Below, piece after piece: positions 53,606 through 63,179 of a stretch of DNA of 64,000 nucleotides; position 1 is the stretch's first letter; each line of letters opens with the position of its first letter. Source of the stretch: Caballeronia sp. dw_19 (GTDB taxonomy: Bacteria; Pseudomonadota; Gammaproteobacteria; Burkholderiales; Burkholderiaceae). The DNA is taken from the NCBI RefSeq assembly GCF_018449515.1, contig NZ_JAAVUQ010000002.1, positions 248,001 to 312,000 of the forward strand, given 5' to 3'. The notes under the pieces are model-generated. The model had not been told where the DNA came from. It ran no database searches and saw only the letters and a program-made list of their open reading frames with translations. The position numbers were made by a program, and so were the translations under genes.

Positions 53606-53953
53606 ATGCAAACAACTCGTCACTTTCATATGGAATTGCGGCACGCAACAATGCCGACCTACGTGTTCAGCTATCTGTTCCCGTTGGCGTTGCTGGCGTA
53701 TGAGTTATGGCGCGTAGGTTCATGGGTGGCCGTGCGTGGTTTCAACTTCTCGGACTTCAATTCGATGGGGTATGAGTTCGCGCTGATGCTAGCCGTGTTT
53801 GCGATACAGATCGTGGTGGAAATCGCATTCATGGCTGCGGCCATGTTGACGAAACACCATGACGTTGCACATCGTGCGGCTAACTTGCTGCTCGGCGTAT
53901 TCTGCTCGATGGTCGTGCTTGGATTCGACCTTGCGCTGCAATATGCAATGTAA
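53606..53953 (+). CDS. small membrane protein, hypothetical
   Basis: 115 residues with three membrane segments at about 17-36, 57-79 and 88-112. AAGGAGAG precedes ATG 53606 at good spacing, and a strong terminator follows. No family recognised. A repeated heptamer array upstream suggests tight regulation. Confidence 0.7.
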   Translation: MQTTRHFHMELRHATMPTYVFSYLFPLALLAYELWRVGSWVAVRGFNFSDFNSMGYEFALMLAVFAIQIVVEIAFMAAAMLTKHHDVAHRAANLLLGVFCSMVVLGFDLALQYAM

Positions 53954-54017
53954 CGCGCAATATAAATAAATGCGTACGCGCTGTAAGCGGTAGCGCCATT
54001 CAGGTTCTCGCAGCAAT

Positions 54018-54056
54018 AAAAAGCCTGTTCGAATGGTTTGTTCGAGCGGGCTTTTT
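54018..54056. terminator. bidirectional rho-independent terminator
   Basis: A 16-bp stem with two G-U pairs (54018-54033 with 54041-54056) around a 7-nt loop. An A run leads and a U run trails, so it works for the rightward small membrane protein gene and the leftward dehydrogenase-like gene. Confidence 0.88.
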
Positions 54057-54079
54057 ACGTTGGTCTTTTTAAGCGCGGG

Positions 54080-55516
54080 TCAGCAACCTGCCGCGTTGGG
54101 CAATTCGGGTGCGGTCTGCGCGCGTGATTCAAAACATTTCTTGTTCGCTTCTTTGAGCGCCGTGCGCAATCCTTCCTCGATCACCGGGTGATAAAACGGC
54201 AGCTTCAGCATGTCTTCCACGGACAGTTCCAGTTGCAATGCCCAGGCAATCAGATGGCCGAGATGTTCAACGGCGGGTCCACACCCTTGGGCTCCCAGCA
54301 ACTTGCCGGTCTTGGCGTGGGCATAGACATGCAGCAAACCCCGGTTTTGGCGTAGCACGCGACTGCGCCCCTGCGTTTCAAACGACACGGTTCCGGTCAC
54401 TGTCATCTGCTTGTCGAGGTCGTCGTAGGACGCACCTACGCTGGCGACTTGCGGCTCGCAGAACACGATCGAAAACGGCACCTTGCGTTTGACCGATTGC
54501 ACATTGGGGAAACGCGCGGCATTGTCGCCGGCGAGCTTGCCTTCGTCGGCGGCATCGGAGAGAAAGGGACGCGTGCCGTCGCAATCGCCGGCCATGAAGA
54601 TGCTGCTGTCGCCACACTGCATTGACTGCTCGTTGAACAGGGGAACGCCCTTGTCGTTGAGCTCGATGCCGGTCTTTTCAAGCTGCAGTGAAGTCAGTAC
54701 CGGTTTCCTGCCGGTCGCCACGAGCACCCGGTCGAAGCGCTCGGTGCGCTTGGTTCCGTCCAACGCTTTGAAGCGGATCGTTGGCTCGCCATCCTGCATC
54801 GATTTTTCGAGGATGGTCGCGTCGGGGTCAAAGTAAAACTCTTGCTGCAGCGCTTCAATCAAGGCTTCGCGCACAGGGGTATCCGTCAACGCGCCAACCT
54901 GGTTCTTCTGGCCGAACATGAATACGTTCACGCCGAGCCGCGCGAATGCCTGGCCGAGTTCAAGGGCGATAGGGCCCGCGCCGAATACCGCGCAGCGGTT
55001 GGGCAAGGTCTTCAGGTCGAAGACATCGTCGCTGGTAATGAGACGATCACCGAACAGCTTGAAGTCGTCTGGAATGACGGATGCCGAACCCGTCGCGATG
55101 ACCGCGCTCGTGGCTTCCACGCGGGCGAAGTCATCGATAAGAAGAACGTTGCGCGATTCGAAGCGGGCAAAGCCGCGGATGATCGTGTCCTGAGGAAACG
55201 AATCCGTTTCCTTCAGCACGCCCTTGACGAAATAATCGCGCTCGCTGCGGACATAATCGAGCATATGCTCACTGTTGACTTCGAGCGCATGCGTGCCTTC
55301 AATGCCCCGGGGCGCCTGCGCCTTCGCGTCGTGCAGGCCATTGGCGGCAGCGAGCAGCAGCTTGGACGGCATGCAGCCCACGCGCGCGCAGGTCGTGCCG
55401 AGTTCGGCACCCTCTATCAGCACGACCTGCTTGCCCGCCAGCCGTGCTGCGCGATACGCGGCCATGCCGGCCGTCCCTGCACCAATGACGGCAACGTCCA
55501 CCTTGATCTGCTTCAT
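54080..55516 (-). CDS. dihydrolipoyl dehydrogenase-like pyridine nucleotide-disulfide oxidoreductase
   Basis: 478 residues. FAD loop VIGAGTAGMAAYRAA, redox pair Cys43/Cys48 in GTTCARVGCMPSK, NAD loop FGAGPIALELGQAFARLG, and the C-terminal base in YHPVIEEGL. All catalytic parts are present. ATG 55516 (MKQIKV) has AAGGG upstream. No 2-oxo-acid dehydrogenase genes are near, so its disulfide partner is not known. It follows the GH15 gene by 34 nt on the same strand. Confidence 0.9.
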   Translation of the reverse strand: MKQIKVDVAVIGAGTAGMAAYRAARLAGKQVVLIEGAELGTTCARVGCMPSKLLLAAANGLHDAKAQAPRGIEGTHALEVNSEHMLDYVRSERDYFVKGVLKETDSFPQDTIIRGFARFESRNVLLIDDFARVEATSAVIATGSASVIPDDFKLFGDRLITSDDVFDLKTLPNRCAVFGAGPIALELGQAFARLGVNVFMFGQKNQVGALTDTPVREALIEALQQEFYFDPDATILEKSMQDGEPTIRFKALDGTKRTERFDRVLVATGRKPVLTSLQLEKTGIELNDKGVPLFNEQSMQCGDSSIFMAGDCDGTRPFLSDAADEGKLAGDNAARFPNVQSVKRKVPFSIVFCEPQVASVGASYDDLDKQMTVTGTVSFETQGRSRVLRQNRGLLHVYAHAKTGKLLGAQGCGPAVEHLGHLIAWALQLELSVEDMLKLPFYHPVIEEGLRTALKEANKKCFESRAQTAPELPNAAGC

Positions 55517-55550
55517 CGATACCCTTGGTTGGATGCGCTCGAGCCTATCT

Positions 55551-57413
55551 TCACGACCACTGCGGATGTGCCCCGTCCAGGCTCCGGTCAAGCTGGAACG
55601 CGGTGCTGATCAGCGCAAGATGGGTTAGTGCCTGCGGGAAATTGCCCAACGCTTCGCCACTGATGGCGACCTCTTCGGAGTAAAGGCCGACATGGTTGGC
55701 ATAAGCCAGCATCTTCTCGAATACAAGCCGTCCTTCGTCCACTCGCCCCGCGCGCACGAGTGCTTCGGCGTACCAGAACGAACACGCGCTGAACCCGCCT
55801 TCCTCGCCGGGAAGGCCGTCTAGCGAATCACCGCGCGTATAGCGGAAGATCAGCGGATCGACGCCTAGTTCTCTGCCGATTGCATCGAGCGTGGACAGCC
55901 AGCGCGGGTCCTTCGGGCCGATGAAACGCACGAGCGGCATCATCAGCGTCGATGCATCGAGGGTCTTCGTATCGGGCGTCTGAACGAAGCTCTGTATCTC
56001 GTCGTTCCAGAAGTGCGCATAGATATCTTCGTGAATGGCATCGCGGACCGCGTTCCATTCAGCGAACGGCGCGGGCAGCGAACGTTTTTGAGCGAGGCGT
56101 ATCGCGCGGTCCATCGCGACCCAGCACATCAGTCGCGAATGCAGCAGGGGCCGCTCGCCGTTGCGGAATTCCCAGATGCCCTGGTCTGCTTTCTGCCAGT
56201 TTTCCGCCACGAAATGCACGGTGCGCGTAACGTGGCGCCAGCCGTCGTAGGAAATCGCTTCGCCATATTTGTTGTAGAGATAAATTGCGTCCAGCAGCGC
56301 GCCGTAGACGTCGAGCTGCGTCTGGTCGCGCGCGGCATTGCCGATCAGCGGAGGCTCGGCGCCGCTGCTGTACAGTTCAGGGATGACTTCTTCTTCCGGC
56401 GACTCTTCGCCGTCTACCGCGTACATCACGCTCAATGAGCCGTCCGAGTCGCAGTGCTTGTTGCGCTCGGCGATCCAGTTCTTGAAGTTGCGCGCCTCGC
56501 CTGTATAGCCGAGCCGCAGCAGCGCGTAGACGGAGAATGCGGCGTCGCGAATCCAGGTGTATCGATAATCCCAGCGACGTCCGCCGTCCGATGTTTCCGG
56601 CAGCCCGAACGTGGGCGCGGCGACGATCGCACCGGTTGCGCGCGAGCTCAGCACCTTGAGCAGCAGGGCCGAGCGCATCACCACTTCACGATAGCGGCCA
56701 CGGTAGGTGGATTGCCGCGACCATCCGCGCCAGAAGTCGATGGTGTCGGACAGCGCTTGCTTGCACGGAAGCGTCTTGCGCATCGCGTCGGATTCCGCGC
56801 CGAAGATGAAGCAGGCCATCTCGTCTTGCTTGAGATCGAAGCTGGCGACAGCGTCTTGATGATCGATCGCCAGCGGCACGGTGGCGTCGAGCGTGAGGGT
56901 TTCTGTCTGAGCACCGGCTGCCTCGCCTGCGGGCGTGAAGCTCAACGTATTGGTGTCGACCTGCGCGGTTTCATGACTGCCGCGGGCATAGTCGAAACGC
57001 GGCGCACAGCGCATTCGCACTGACATATCGCCGTAGATCGCACGCACTATCCGCACCACGCAATTGGACGTCGCCTTTGCGTCGTCATCCGAGTCCGCGA
57101 CCGGCATGAAGTCGACGACCTCGCACACGGCCCCCGCCGACATGAAGCGCGTGAGCAGCACGTTCGTTTCCGGCAGGTACATCTGCTTCGCGCGCGAGAC
57201 TTCGAACGCCGGCATGATGCTGAACGCACCGCCTCGTTCCGGATGCAGCAGCGACCCGAACACGGTCGGCGAATCGATGCGTGGAAAACACATGAAGTCG
57301 ATCACGCCTTCGGTCGACACCAGCGCGGTCGTGCGCATGTTGCCGATCAGTCCATGCGCGTCGATAGCGATACCGAGCTGCGCCTCGGAGCGGTTTTCCC
57401 GAGGGCTAACCAT
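55551..57413 (-). CDS. glycoside hydrolase family 15 (glucoamylase/trehalase-like)
   Basis: 620 residues. N-terminal beta-sandwich (STEGVIDFMCFPRIDSP, VFGSLL) and an (alpha/alpha)6 barrel with GGRRWDYRYTWIRDA and the late GEEGGFSACSFWYAE, typical of GH15. There is no signal peptide, so it acts in the cytosol and likely releases glucose from trehalose or alpha-glucans. ATG 57413 overlaps the SDR stop by 8 nt. Glucose release next to a glucose dehydrogenase-like SDR fits. Confidence 0.9.
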   Translation of the reverse strand: MVSPRENRSEAQLGIAIDAHGLIGNMRTTALVSTEGVIDFMCFPRIDSPTVFGSLLHPERGGAFSIMPAFEVSRAKQMYLPETNVLLTRFMSAGAVCEVVDFMPVADSDDDAKATSNCVVRIVRAIYGDMSVRMRCAPRFDYARGSHETAQVDTNTLSFTPAGEAAGAQTETLTLDATVPLAIDHQDAVASFDLKQDEMACFIFGAESDAMRKTLPCKQALSDTIDFWRGWSRQSTYRGRYREVVMRSALLLKVLSSRATGAIVAAPTFGLPETSDGGRRWDYRYTWIRDAAFSVYALLRLGYTGEARNFKNWIAERNKHCDSDGSLSVMYAVDGEESPEEEVIPELYSSGAEPPLIGNAARDQTQLDVYGALLDAIYLYNKYGEAISYDGWRHVTRTVHFVAENWQKADQGIWEFRNGERPLLHSRLMCWVAMDRAIRLAQKRSLPAPFAEWNAVRDAIHEDIYAHFWNDEIQSFVQTPDTKTLDASTLMMPLVRFIGPKDPRWLSTLDAIGRELGVDPLIFRYTRGDSLDGLPGEEGGFSACSFWYAEALVRAGRVDEGRLVFEKMLAYANHVGLYSEEVAISGEALGNFPQALTHLALISTAFQLDRSLDGAHPQWS

Positions 57414-58206
57414 TGTCCGCAAAGCCCGGATACAGGGTCATGCCGCCGTCGACGAACAAGGTGGTACCAACCACATAGTCGCTGTCGTCGGAGGCCAGCC
57501 AGACCGCTGCCCGGCCGATATCCTCGCTCTCGCCAATCCGGCCGTAGGGCACGAGTTCGAGCAGCGCTTTCAACGCCTCGGGGCTGTCCCACGCGGCCTT
57601 GTTGATCGGCGTGCGGATGGCGCCCGGCGCGATCGAATTCACGCGGATCCTGTGCGGCGCGACTTCCTGCGCGAGCGATTTCATCATCATCTGGATGCCG
57701 CCCTTCGACGACGCATAGTTGACATGTCCCGCCCACGGAATGACTTCATGCACCGAGCTCATGCAGATGATCTTGCCCAGCGCCCGGGACACGGGACGCG
57801 GGCCGCGCCGGAGAAATTCACGCACGGCGCGTTGAGCGGTGAGGAACTGGCCCGTGAGGTTCACGTTCATCACGGCGTTCCAGTCGGCGAGCGTCATGTC
57901 GACAAACTTCGCGTCCTTCTGCAAACCGGAATTCGCGACCACGATGTCCACCGTGCCGAAATGCTTGATCAGCGTGTCGAACATGGCGTCGATATCGGCT
58001 TCATCCGAGACGTCGGCCTGGAGCGCAATGGCCTGGCCGCCGGCTTTTTCTATCGATGCAGCGAGCGCTTCAGCGGCTTCGCCATGCGAGTGATAGTTGA
58101 TGGCGACGCTCGCGCCGGCATTGGCGAGCGCTTGCGCCACGCCGTAGCCTATGCCCGAACTGCCGCCGGTGACGAGTGCGACCTGACCTTCGAGTACTGG
58201 GTTCAT
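57406..58206 (-). CDS. SDR, glucose 1-dehydrogenase-like
   Basis: 266 residues. TGGSSGIG (13-19), NSGL, catalytic Ser/Tyr/Lys in MSSVHEVIPWAGHVNY and YASSKGG, then NSIAPGAIRTPIN and DGGMTLYPGF, the end typical of glucose 1-dehydrogenases. ATG 58206 (MNPVLEG) is chosen over the frame to 58254. Its stop overlaps the GH15 start, so the two are translationally coupled. Confidence 0.85.
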   Translation of the reverse strand: MNPVLEGQVALVTGGSSGIGYGVAQALANAGASVAINYHSHGEAAEALAASIEKAGGQAIALQADVSDEADIDAMFDTLIKHFGTVDIVVANSGLQKDAKFVDMTLADWNAVMNVNLTGQFLTAQRAVREFLRRGPRPVSRALGKIICMSSVHEVIPWAGHVNYASSKGGIQMMMKSLAQEVAPHRIRVNSIAPGAIRTPINKAAWDSPEALKALLELVPYGRIGESEDIGRAAVWLASDDSDYVVGTTLFVDGGMTLYPGFADNG

Positions 58207-58355
58207 AACGTTCCCGATGGGATGCGAAGCGCGTCGCGTGCGCCGCCTGGTCACTGCGTAGCGCCTGCGGGGCCGGCCTGGGCCGGAGACGTCAGGGGAT
58301 GGAGCAAGCGCCGGTCCTGCCCCGGGAACGGGTTCACAGTCCGGAACCAGCAGTC

Positions 58356-59219
58356 CTACTCGGCATCCACCCCAATCGCGGGAAAACGTTCCGTGGGATA
58401 CGCGATTTCGTCCTGCGATGCGACGATCTCAAGCTCGTAGCGCCCGGCCTGGAACGTGGTCCTGACCACGGCGTTCACTGCCGCAAGCGTGTGTTCCAGC
58501 GCGGCACGCACCGAGTCGCCCAGTAGCGTGCGCGCGAGAAATACCGCGCTGGTCAAGTCGCCTACGCCGACCGGTTGCCGCGCGAACGGATAGAGCGGCC
58601 GTTGCGCGAACCACGCTTCGGTCGCGGTTACCGCGAGCATGTTGAAGGTATCGGCGCGGCTGTTTTTGTCGATCAGGTGTTTGACCAGCACGACTGTCGG
58701 ACCGCGCGCGATCACCTCGCGGCACGCGGCGACCGCTTCGTCGACCGTCTCGATGGTGCGCCCCGTCAGCTTCTGCAATTCGATGTGATTCGGTGTCATG
58801 GCATCGGCGACTTCCGGCATGGTATTCACCAAAAACTCCTGGATGCCGGGTTCGACGATGCAGCCGCTGGTAGTGCCCATGACCGGGTCGCAGAAATAGC
58901 GCGCTTTCGGGTTGACGGCTTTCACCATCCTGACAATTTCCACAACTGCGGCGCCTTGCTCGGGCGAGCCGAGATAGCCTGACAGGATCGCATTGCAGCG
59001 CGACAGCACGCCGATAGCGCCAATCCCCTCGATCACGCGCGTCAGTTCTTCAGCGTCGACAACACTGCCGGTCCAGCGGCCGTATTGCGTGTGATTCGAG
59101 AACTGCACGGTGTTGAGCGGCCAGACGTTGACGCCCATGCGGCGCATGGGAAAGACAGCCGCGCTGTTGCCTGCGTGGCCGAAGACCACATGTGACTGGA
59201 TACTGAGGACGTTTTGCAT
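58356..59219 (-). CDS. pdxY: pyridoxal kinase
   Basis: 287 residues. Ribokinase-like: [43 protein letters not shown] near 113, [12 protein letters not shown], and [12 protein letters not shown] near the C-terminus. It phosphorylates pyridoxal in B6 salvage. It lies 149 nt upstream of the SDR-GH15 pair on the same strand. Confidence 0.95.
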   Translation of the reverse strand: MQNVLSIQSHVVFGHAGNSAAVFPMRRMGVNVWPLNTVQFSNHTQYGRWTGSVVDAEELTRVIEGIGAIGVLSRCNAILSGYLGSPEQGAAVVEIVRMVKAVNPKARYFCDPVMGTTSGCIVEPGIQEFLVNTMPEVADAMTPNHIELQKLTGRTIETVDEAVAACREVIARGPTVVLVKHLIDKNSRADTFNMLAVTATEAWFAQRPLYPFARQPVGVGDLTSAVFLARTLLGDSVRAALEHTLAAVNAVVRTTFQAGRYELEIVASQDEIAYPTERFPAIGVDAE

Positions 59220-59694
59220 GATTGGTTTTTAGCGAGGTGCAGGACAGCGGCCAAGGGCCGCGCACGAAAACCGCATGCATGTTAGGCATGCCAGACATCA
59301 TTGTGCCGTGGTTTTTGCCCCGGCCGGAAGAACCGGTTCGCAAAACGTTGCCGCAGGGGAACTGCCGTCGGCGGAACCTGCTTGGCATGAGGATTGCTAC
59401 GCCACATCGTTTTCTTATACCTGCTGCGAACACGAATCAATCCGCGGACAGACTCCATCGGATTGCGAAGCGATTTTGACGGTCACGCACATCAATTTCC
59501 GAAAAGCAGGTGCGAACTATTCACCTTTGCAGCAAAATCATCCCAGCCGCTCCATTAAATGTCGTTCAAATCCTCTGGAGAAAACCACCCCAATCCAATT
59601 CGAGTCATTCGCCAGCAAGCACCCGGTAAACAGCTAAAAACAGCTGAAACAAGCTACAAAAGGCCAGAGACAGGCCGCAAAACAGGAGGTCGGT
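59220..59694. other. divergent intergenic region pdxY/glgC
   Basis: 475 nt without a gene. It should hold the promoters of pdxY and the glgC operon. No clear operator, riboswitch or hairpin was recognised. AT-richer near glgC. Confidence 0.4.
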
Positions 59695-60972
59695 ATGGAG
59701 ACGCTGACAGGAAATCGTACGGATCTGCAGAAGAACACGCTGGCTATTGTCCTGGCGGGCGGCCGGGGTACCCGACTCGGACCGCTTACGAATAAACGCG
59801 TCAAACCAGCAGTGCATTTTGGCGGCAAATACCGGATCGTGGACTTCGCATTGTCGAATTGCCTGAATTCAGGCATCCGGCGTATCGCGGTCGTCACTCA
59901 ATACAAGGCGCACTCGCTCTTGCGCCACCTGCAGCGCGGCTGGGGTTTCCTGCGCGGCGAGTTCAACGAGTTCATCGATATCTGGCCGGCCCAGCAACGC
60001 GTTGATTCAAGCTGGTACAGGGGGACAGCGGACGCGGTCTTCCAGAATCTCGACATCATCCGGTCGATCGGGCCCGAGTACATCATCGTGCTGGCGGGAG
60101 ATCACATCTACAAGCAGGACTACACGCGCATGATTCTCGATCACGTCGAGAGCGGCGCGGATTGCACGGTCGGCTGTATTGAAGTGCCGCGCATGGAAGC
60201 GACCGCGTTCGGCGTGATGCACGTCGACGCGCAGCGCCGCATAACGGATTTCCTGGAAAAGCCGGAGGACCCTCCCGCGATGCCGGGCAAGCCCGACGTC
60301 GCGCTCGCGAGCATGGGTATCTATGTGTTCAGCGCGAAGTATCTGTATCAATTGCTCGAAGAGAACATTGAAACGTCGGATACGGATCATGACTTCGGCA
60401 AGGACATCCTGCCACGCGTGGTAACGAGCGGCAAGGCGATCGCGCACCCGTTCGGCATGTCGTGCGTGACCTCCGAAACCGATCCGAACGCGCCGCCGTA
60501 CTGGCGCGACGTGGGTACCGTGGACGCGTACTGGGCGGCGAACCTGGATCTCGCGTCCACCATTCCCGCGCTCGACCTCTACGACCGCAAATGGCCCATC
60601 TGGACGAACCAGGAGCAGTTGCCGCCAGGCAAGTTCGTGCGTGACCTGCACGGGCAGCAGGGCGCAATTAACAATCTGCTGGTGTGCGGCGGCTGTGTGA
60701 TATCGGGTTCGCAAGTCGCGCGATCGGTGTTTTCATCGGCGGTGCGGGTGCATTCGTTCTGTCATATCAACGAAGCCGTGCTGTTGCCGCAAGTGACCGT
60801 CGGGCCGAGTTGCCGCCTGAAGCGCGTGGTGATCGACCGGGGTTGCACGCTGCCTGAAGGGCTGGTCATAGGCGAGGATCCCGATTACGATGCCGAGCGG
60901 TTTTTCCGGACTGAAAATGGCGTGGTGCTCGTGACACAGGATGCACTGACACGTCTCGGACAAGCCAGGTAG
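59695..60972 (+). CDS. glgC: glucose-1-phosphate adenylyltransferase
   Basis: 425 residues. Nucleotide loop [40 protein letters not shown] (as [12 protein letters not shown]), FLEKPEDP, and a C-terminal left-handed beta-helix. It makes ADP-glucose for glycogen. AGGAGGT precedes ATG 59695. glgA follows after 40 nt. Confidence 0.96.
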   Translation: METLTGNRTDLQKNTLAIVLAGGRGTRLGPLTNKRVKPAVHFGGKYRIVDFALSNCLNSGIRRIAVVTQYKAHSLLRHLQRGWGFLRGEFNEFIDIWPAQQRVDSSWYRGTADAVFQNLDIIRSIGPEYIIVLAGDHIYKQDYTRMILDHVESGADCTVGCIEVPRMEATAFGVMHVDAQRRITDFLEKPEDPPAMPGKPDVALASMGIYVFSAKYLYQLLEENIETSDTDHDFGKDILPRVVTSGKAIAHPFGMSCVTSETDPNAPPYWRDVGTVDAYWAANLDLASTIPALDLYDRKWPIWTNQEQLPPGKFVRDLHGQQGAINNLLVCGGCVISGSQVARSVFSSAVRVHSFCHINEAVLLPQVTVGPSCRLKRVVIDRGCTLPEGLVIGEDPDYDAERFFRTENGVVLVTQDALTRLGQAR

Positions 60973-61012
60973 TCATAATTCGGGCGACCGGAAACAAGCC
61001 AATGGGGAATCG

Positions 61013-62488
61013 ATGACCGTATGCGTGCTGCATGTTGCAGCGGAGATGTATCCGCTTTTGAAAACCGGCGGCCTCGCCGATGTCGTGGGCGCATTGCCGC
61101 CGGCCCAGACGCAACTGGGCACGAATGCCCGCGTGATCCTGCCGGCGTTTCCTTCGGTGGTGGCGGGCCTGACGCAGATCGAGCAGGTAGCGGACCTTGG
61201 CTGGGCGTTTGGCATCGATCACGTGCGGCTCGAGCGGGGTTTGCTCGAACCGCACGGAGTCGTGGTCTACGTGGTGCGCGCGGACGCGTTCTACGATCGG
61301 CCCGGCAATCCGTATCTGGACGGCTCGCATACGCAATATGCCGACAGCGACCGGCGTTTCGCGCTGCTCGGCTGGGCGGCGGCGCGCGTGGCGACGGGTG
61401 CCGACCCGACGTGGAAACCCGACGTCCTGCATGCGCACGACTGGCACGCTGGCTTGGCGCCCGCGTATTTGAGGGCACGCGAGCGGGAGACGGGCGTGGC
61501 GCGCGTGCCGTCGGTCATGACGGTCCATAACCTCGCTTACCAGGGCGTCTTTCCTGCCGCGGAATTCGGTGTGCTGCAGCTACCGGCGGATTTTTTCTCC
61601 ATCGATGGCGTCGAGTTCTACGGTCATCTGTCGTTTCTCAAAGCCGGGCTGTTCTACGCGGACCGCATCACAACCGTGAGCCCGACCTACGCACGCGAAA
61701 TTCAAACCCATGCGCAGGGCGCCGGGCTCGACGGATTGCTGCGCACCCGCACGCACGACATCAGCGGCATTCTCAACGGCGTCGATCAGACGGTATGGAA
61801 TCCGGCGACCGATACCACCATCGACACGCAATACTCGATCGAAAAATTCACTGGCAAAGCGAAGTGCAAAGCCGCGTTGCAGGAACGGGTCGGCCTTGCG
61901 CGTGAGCCGGATGCGTTGCTGTTCGGCGTGGTAAGCCGGCTGACCGAGCAGAAGGGGATTGATCTCTTGCTATCAGTCATTCCGGATATCGTCCAGCGCG
62001 GCGGTCAACTCGTTGTACTGGGCGCCGGCGATCCGGCGCTTGAAAACGGCCTCAAGAACGCCGCGCTGGCGCATCCGCAAGCGGTTGCCGTGGAGCTGGG
62101 ATTCGACGAAACGCTTTCTCATTCGATTATCGCGGGCAGCGACATCGTGATGGTCCCGTCGCGCTTCGAGCCGTGCGGCCTGACGCAGTTGTACGCGTTG
62201 GCATACGGTTCACTGCCGCTCGTTCATTGCGTGGGCGGTCTTGCCGACACCGTGACGGATGCGTCGCTGGAGAATCTCGCTGACGACCTGGCTACCGGTT
62301 TTGTGTTCGAGAAATTCGACCGGCCGTCAATTGTTGCCGCGATCCGGCGCGCGTTCGCATTGAAGCAGCGGCGGCTGGAATGGAAGGCCGTCGTGCGTCG
62401 CGCGATGGAACAGGACTTCGGCTGGGAAGCGTCGGCGTTGCGATACGTCGATGTGTATCGCGAGCTGATCGGGGCGAAGGCGCGTTAG
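61013..62488 (+). CDS. glgA: glycogen synthase (ADP-glucose type)
   Basis: 491 residues of the GT5 family. N-terminal KTGGLADVVGALP, DVLHAHDWHAGLAP, and C-terminal GVVSRLTEQKG and SRFEPCGLTQLYALAYGSLP. It adds glucose from ADP-glucose to glycogen. Partner glgC is directly upstream; glgB and glgX are not in the window. Confidence 0.96.
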   Translation: MTVCVLHVAAEMYPLLKTGGLADVVGALPPAQTQLGTNARVILPAFPSVVAGLTQIEQVADLGWAFGIDHVRLERGLLEPHGVVVYVVRADAFYDRPGNPYLDGSHTQYADSDRRFALLGWAAARVATGADPTWKPDVLHAHDWHAGLAPAYLRARERETGVARVPSVMTVHNLAYQGVFPAAEFGVLQLPADFFSIDGVEFYGHLSFLKAGLFYADRITTVSPTYAREIQTHAQGAGLDGLLRTRTHDISGILNGVDQTVWNPATDTTIDTQYSIEKFTGKAKCKAALQERVGLAREPDALLFGVVSRLTEQKGIDLLLSVIPDIVQRGGQLVVLGAGDPALENGLKNAALAHPQAVAVELGFDETLSHSIIAGSDIVMVPSRFEPCGLTQLYALAYGSLPLVHCVGGLADTVTDASLENLADDLATGFVFEKFDRPSIVAAIRRAFALKQRRLEWKAVVRRAMEQDFGWEASALRYVDVYRELIGAKAR

Positions 62489-62504
62489 TCGGAGTCAGTC
62501 GGGG

Positions 62505-63179
62505 TCAGTCGTTCAGGTCGCGTGCGAGCGCATGAATCGCGATCTGAACACGGCTCGACAGATTGAGCTTACGAAGCACATTGCGCACGTGGATCTTCAC
62601 GGTGCTTTCGGCCAGGTCGAGTTCACGCGCAATATCCTTGTTGCTCGCGCCGCGCGACAGGATTCGCACGATGTCGCGTTCTCTTGGCGTCAGTGCAGGC
62701 GACGCCGGCGAGCTGCGTGGTTCAAGTGGCGGCGGCGCAGTATCTTCTGCGCGCACCGGTGTTCTCATTTGCGCGATCAGCCGCTGAGTCATGCTCTCCG
62801 CAATCACGGATTCGCCCTCGGCCGCGCGGCGGATCATGGTGGCGAGTGCGTCGGCTTCCATGTTTTTCAACAGATATCCGCATGCACCTTCACGCAGCGC
62901 GCGGGTCAGTTCATCCACATCTTCCGACACGGTCAGCATGATGACCGCGGTGTCCGGCAAATCCTGCTGGAGCAACTGCAACGTTTCGATACCCGACAAC
63001 CCCGGCATGTTCAGGTCGAGCAGGACCACGTCCGGCCGATGCTGCTTCGCGCGCTTGAACCCTTCGATACCATCGGCGGCGTCGTCCACGACTTCGAAAT
63101 CGGGCTGACGCTGCAATAATGCGCGCACACCGGAGCGAAACAGCGTGTGGTCATCGATTAAAAGAATGCGGATGGTCAT
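62505..63179 (-). CDS. NarL-type response regulator
   Basis: 224 residues. Receiver: IRILLIDDHTLFRSGVRALL, phospho-acceptor in VVLLDLNMPG, and VSEDVDELTRALREGACGYLLKN. C-terminal LuxR-type HTH: LTPRERDIVRILSRGASNKD and ESTVKIHVRNVLRKLNL. ATG 63179 overlaps the kinase stop by ATGA, so the two form one two-component operon. Confidence 0.94.
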   Translation of the reverse strand: MTIRILLIDDHTLFRSGVRALLQRQPDFEVVDDAADGIEGFKRAKQHRPDVVLLDLNMPGLSGIETLQLLQQDLPDTAVIMLTVSEDVDELTRALREGACGYLLKNMEADALATMIRRAAEGESVIAESMTQRLIAQMRTPVRAEDTAPPPLEPRSSPASPALTPRERDIVRILSRGASNKDIARELDLAESTVKIHVRNVLRKLNLSSRVQIAIHALARDLND

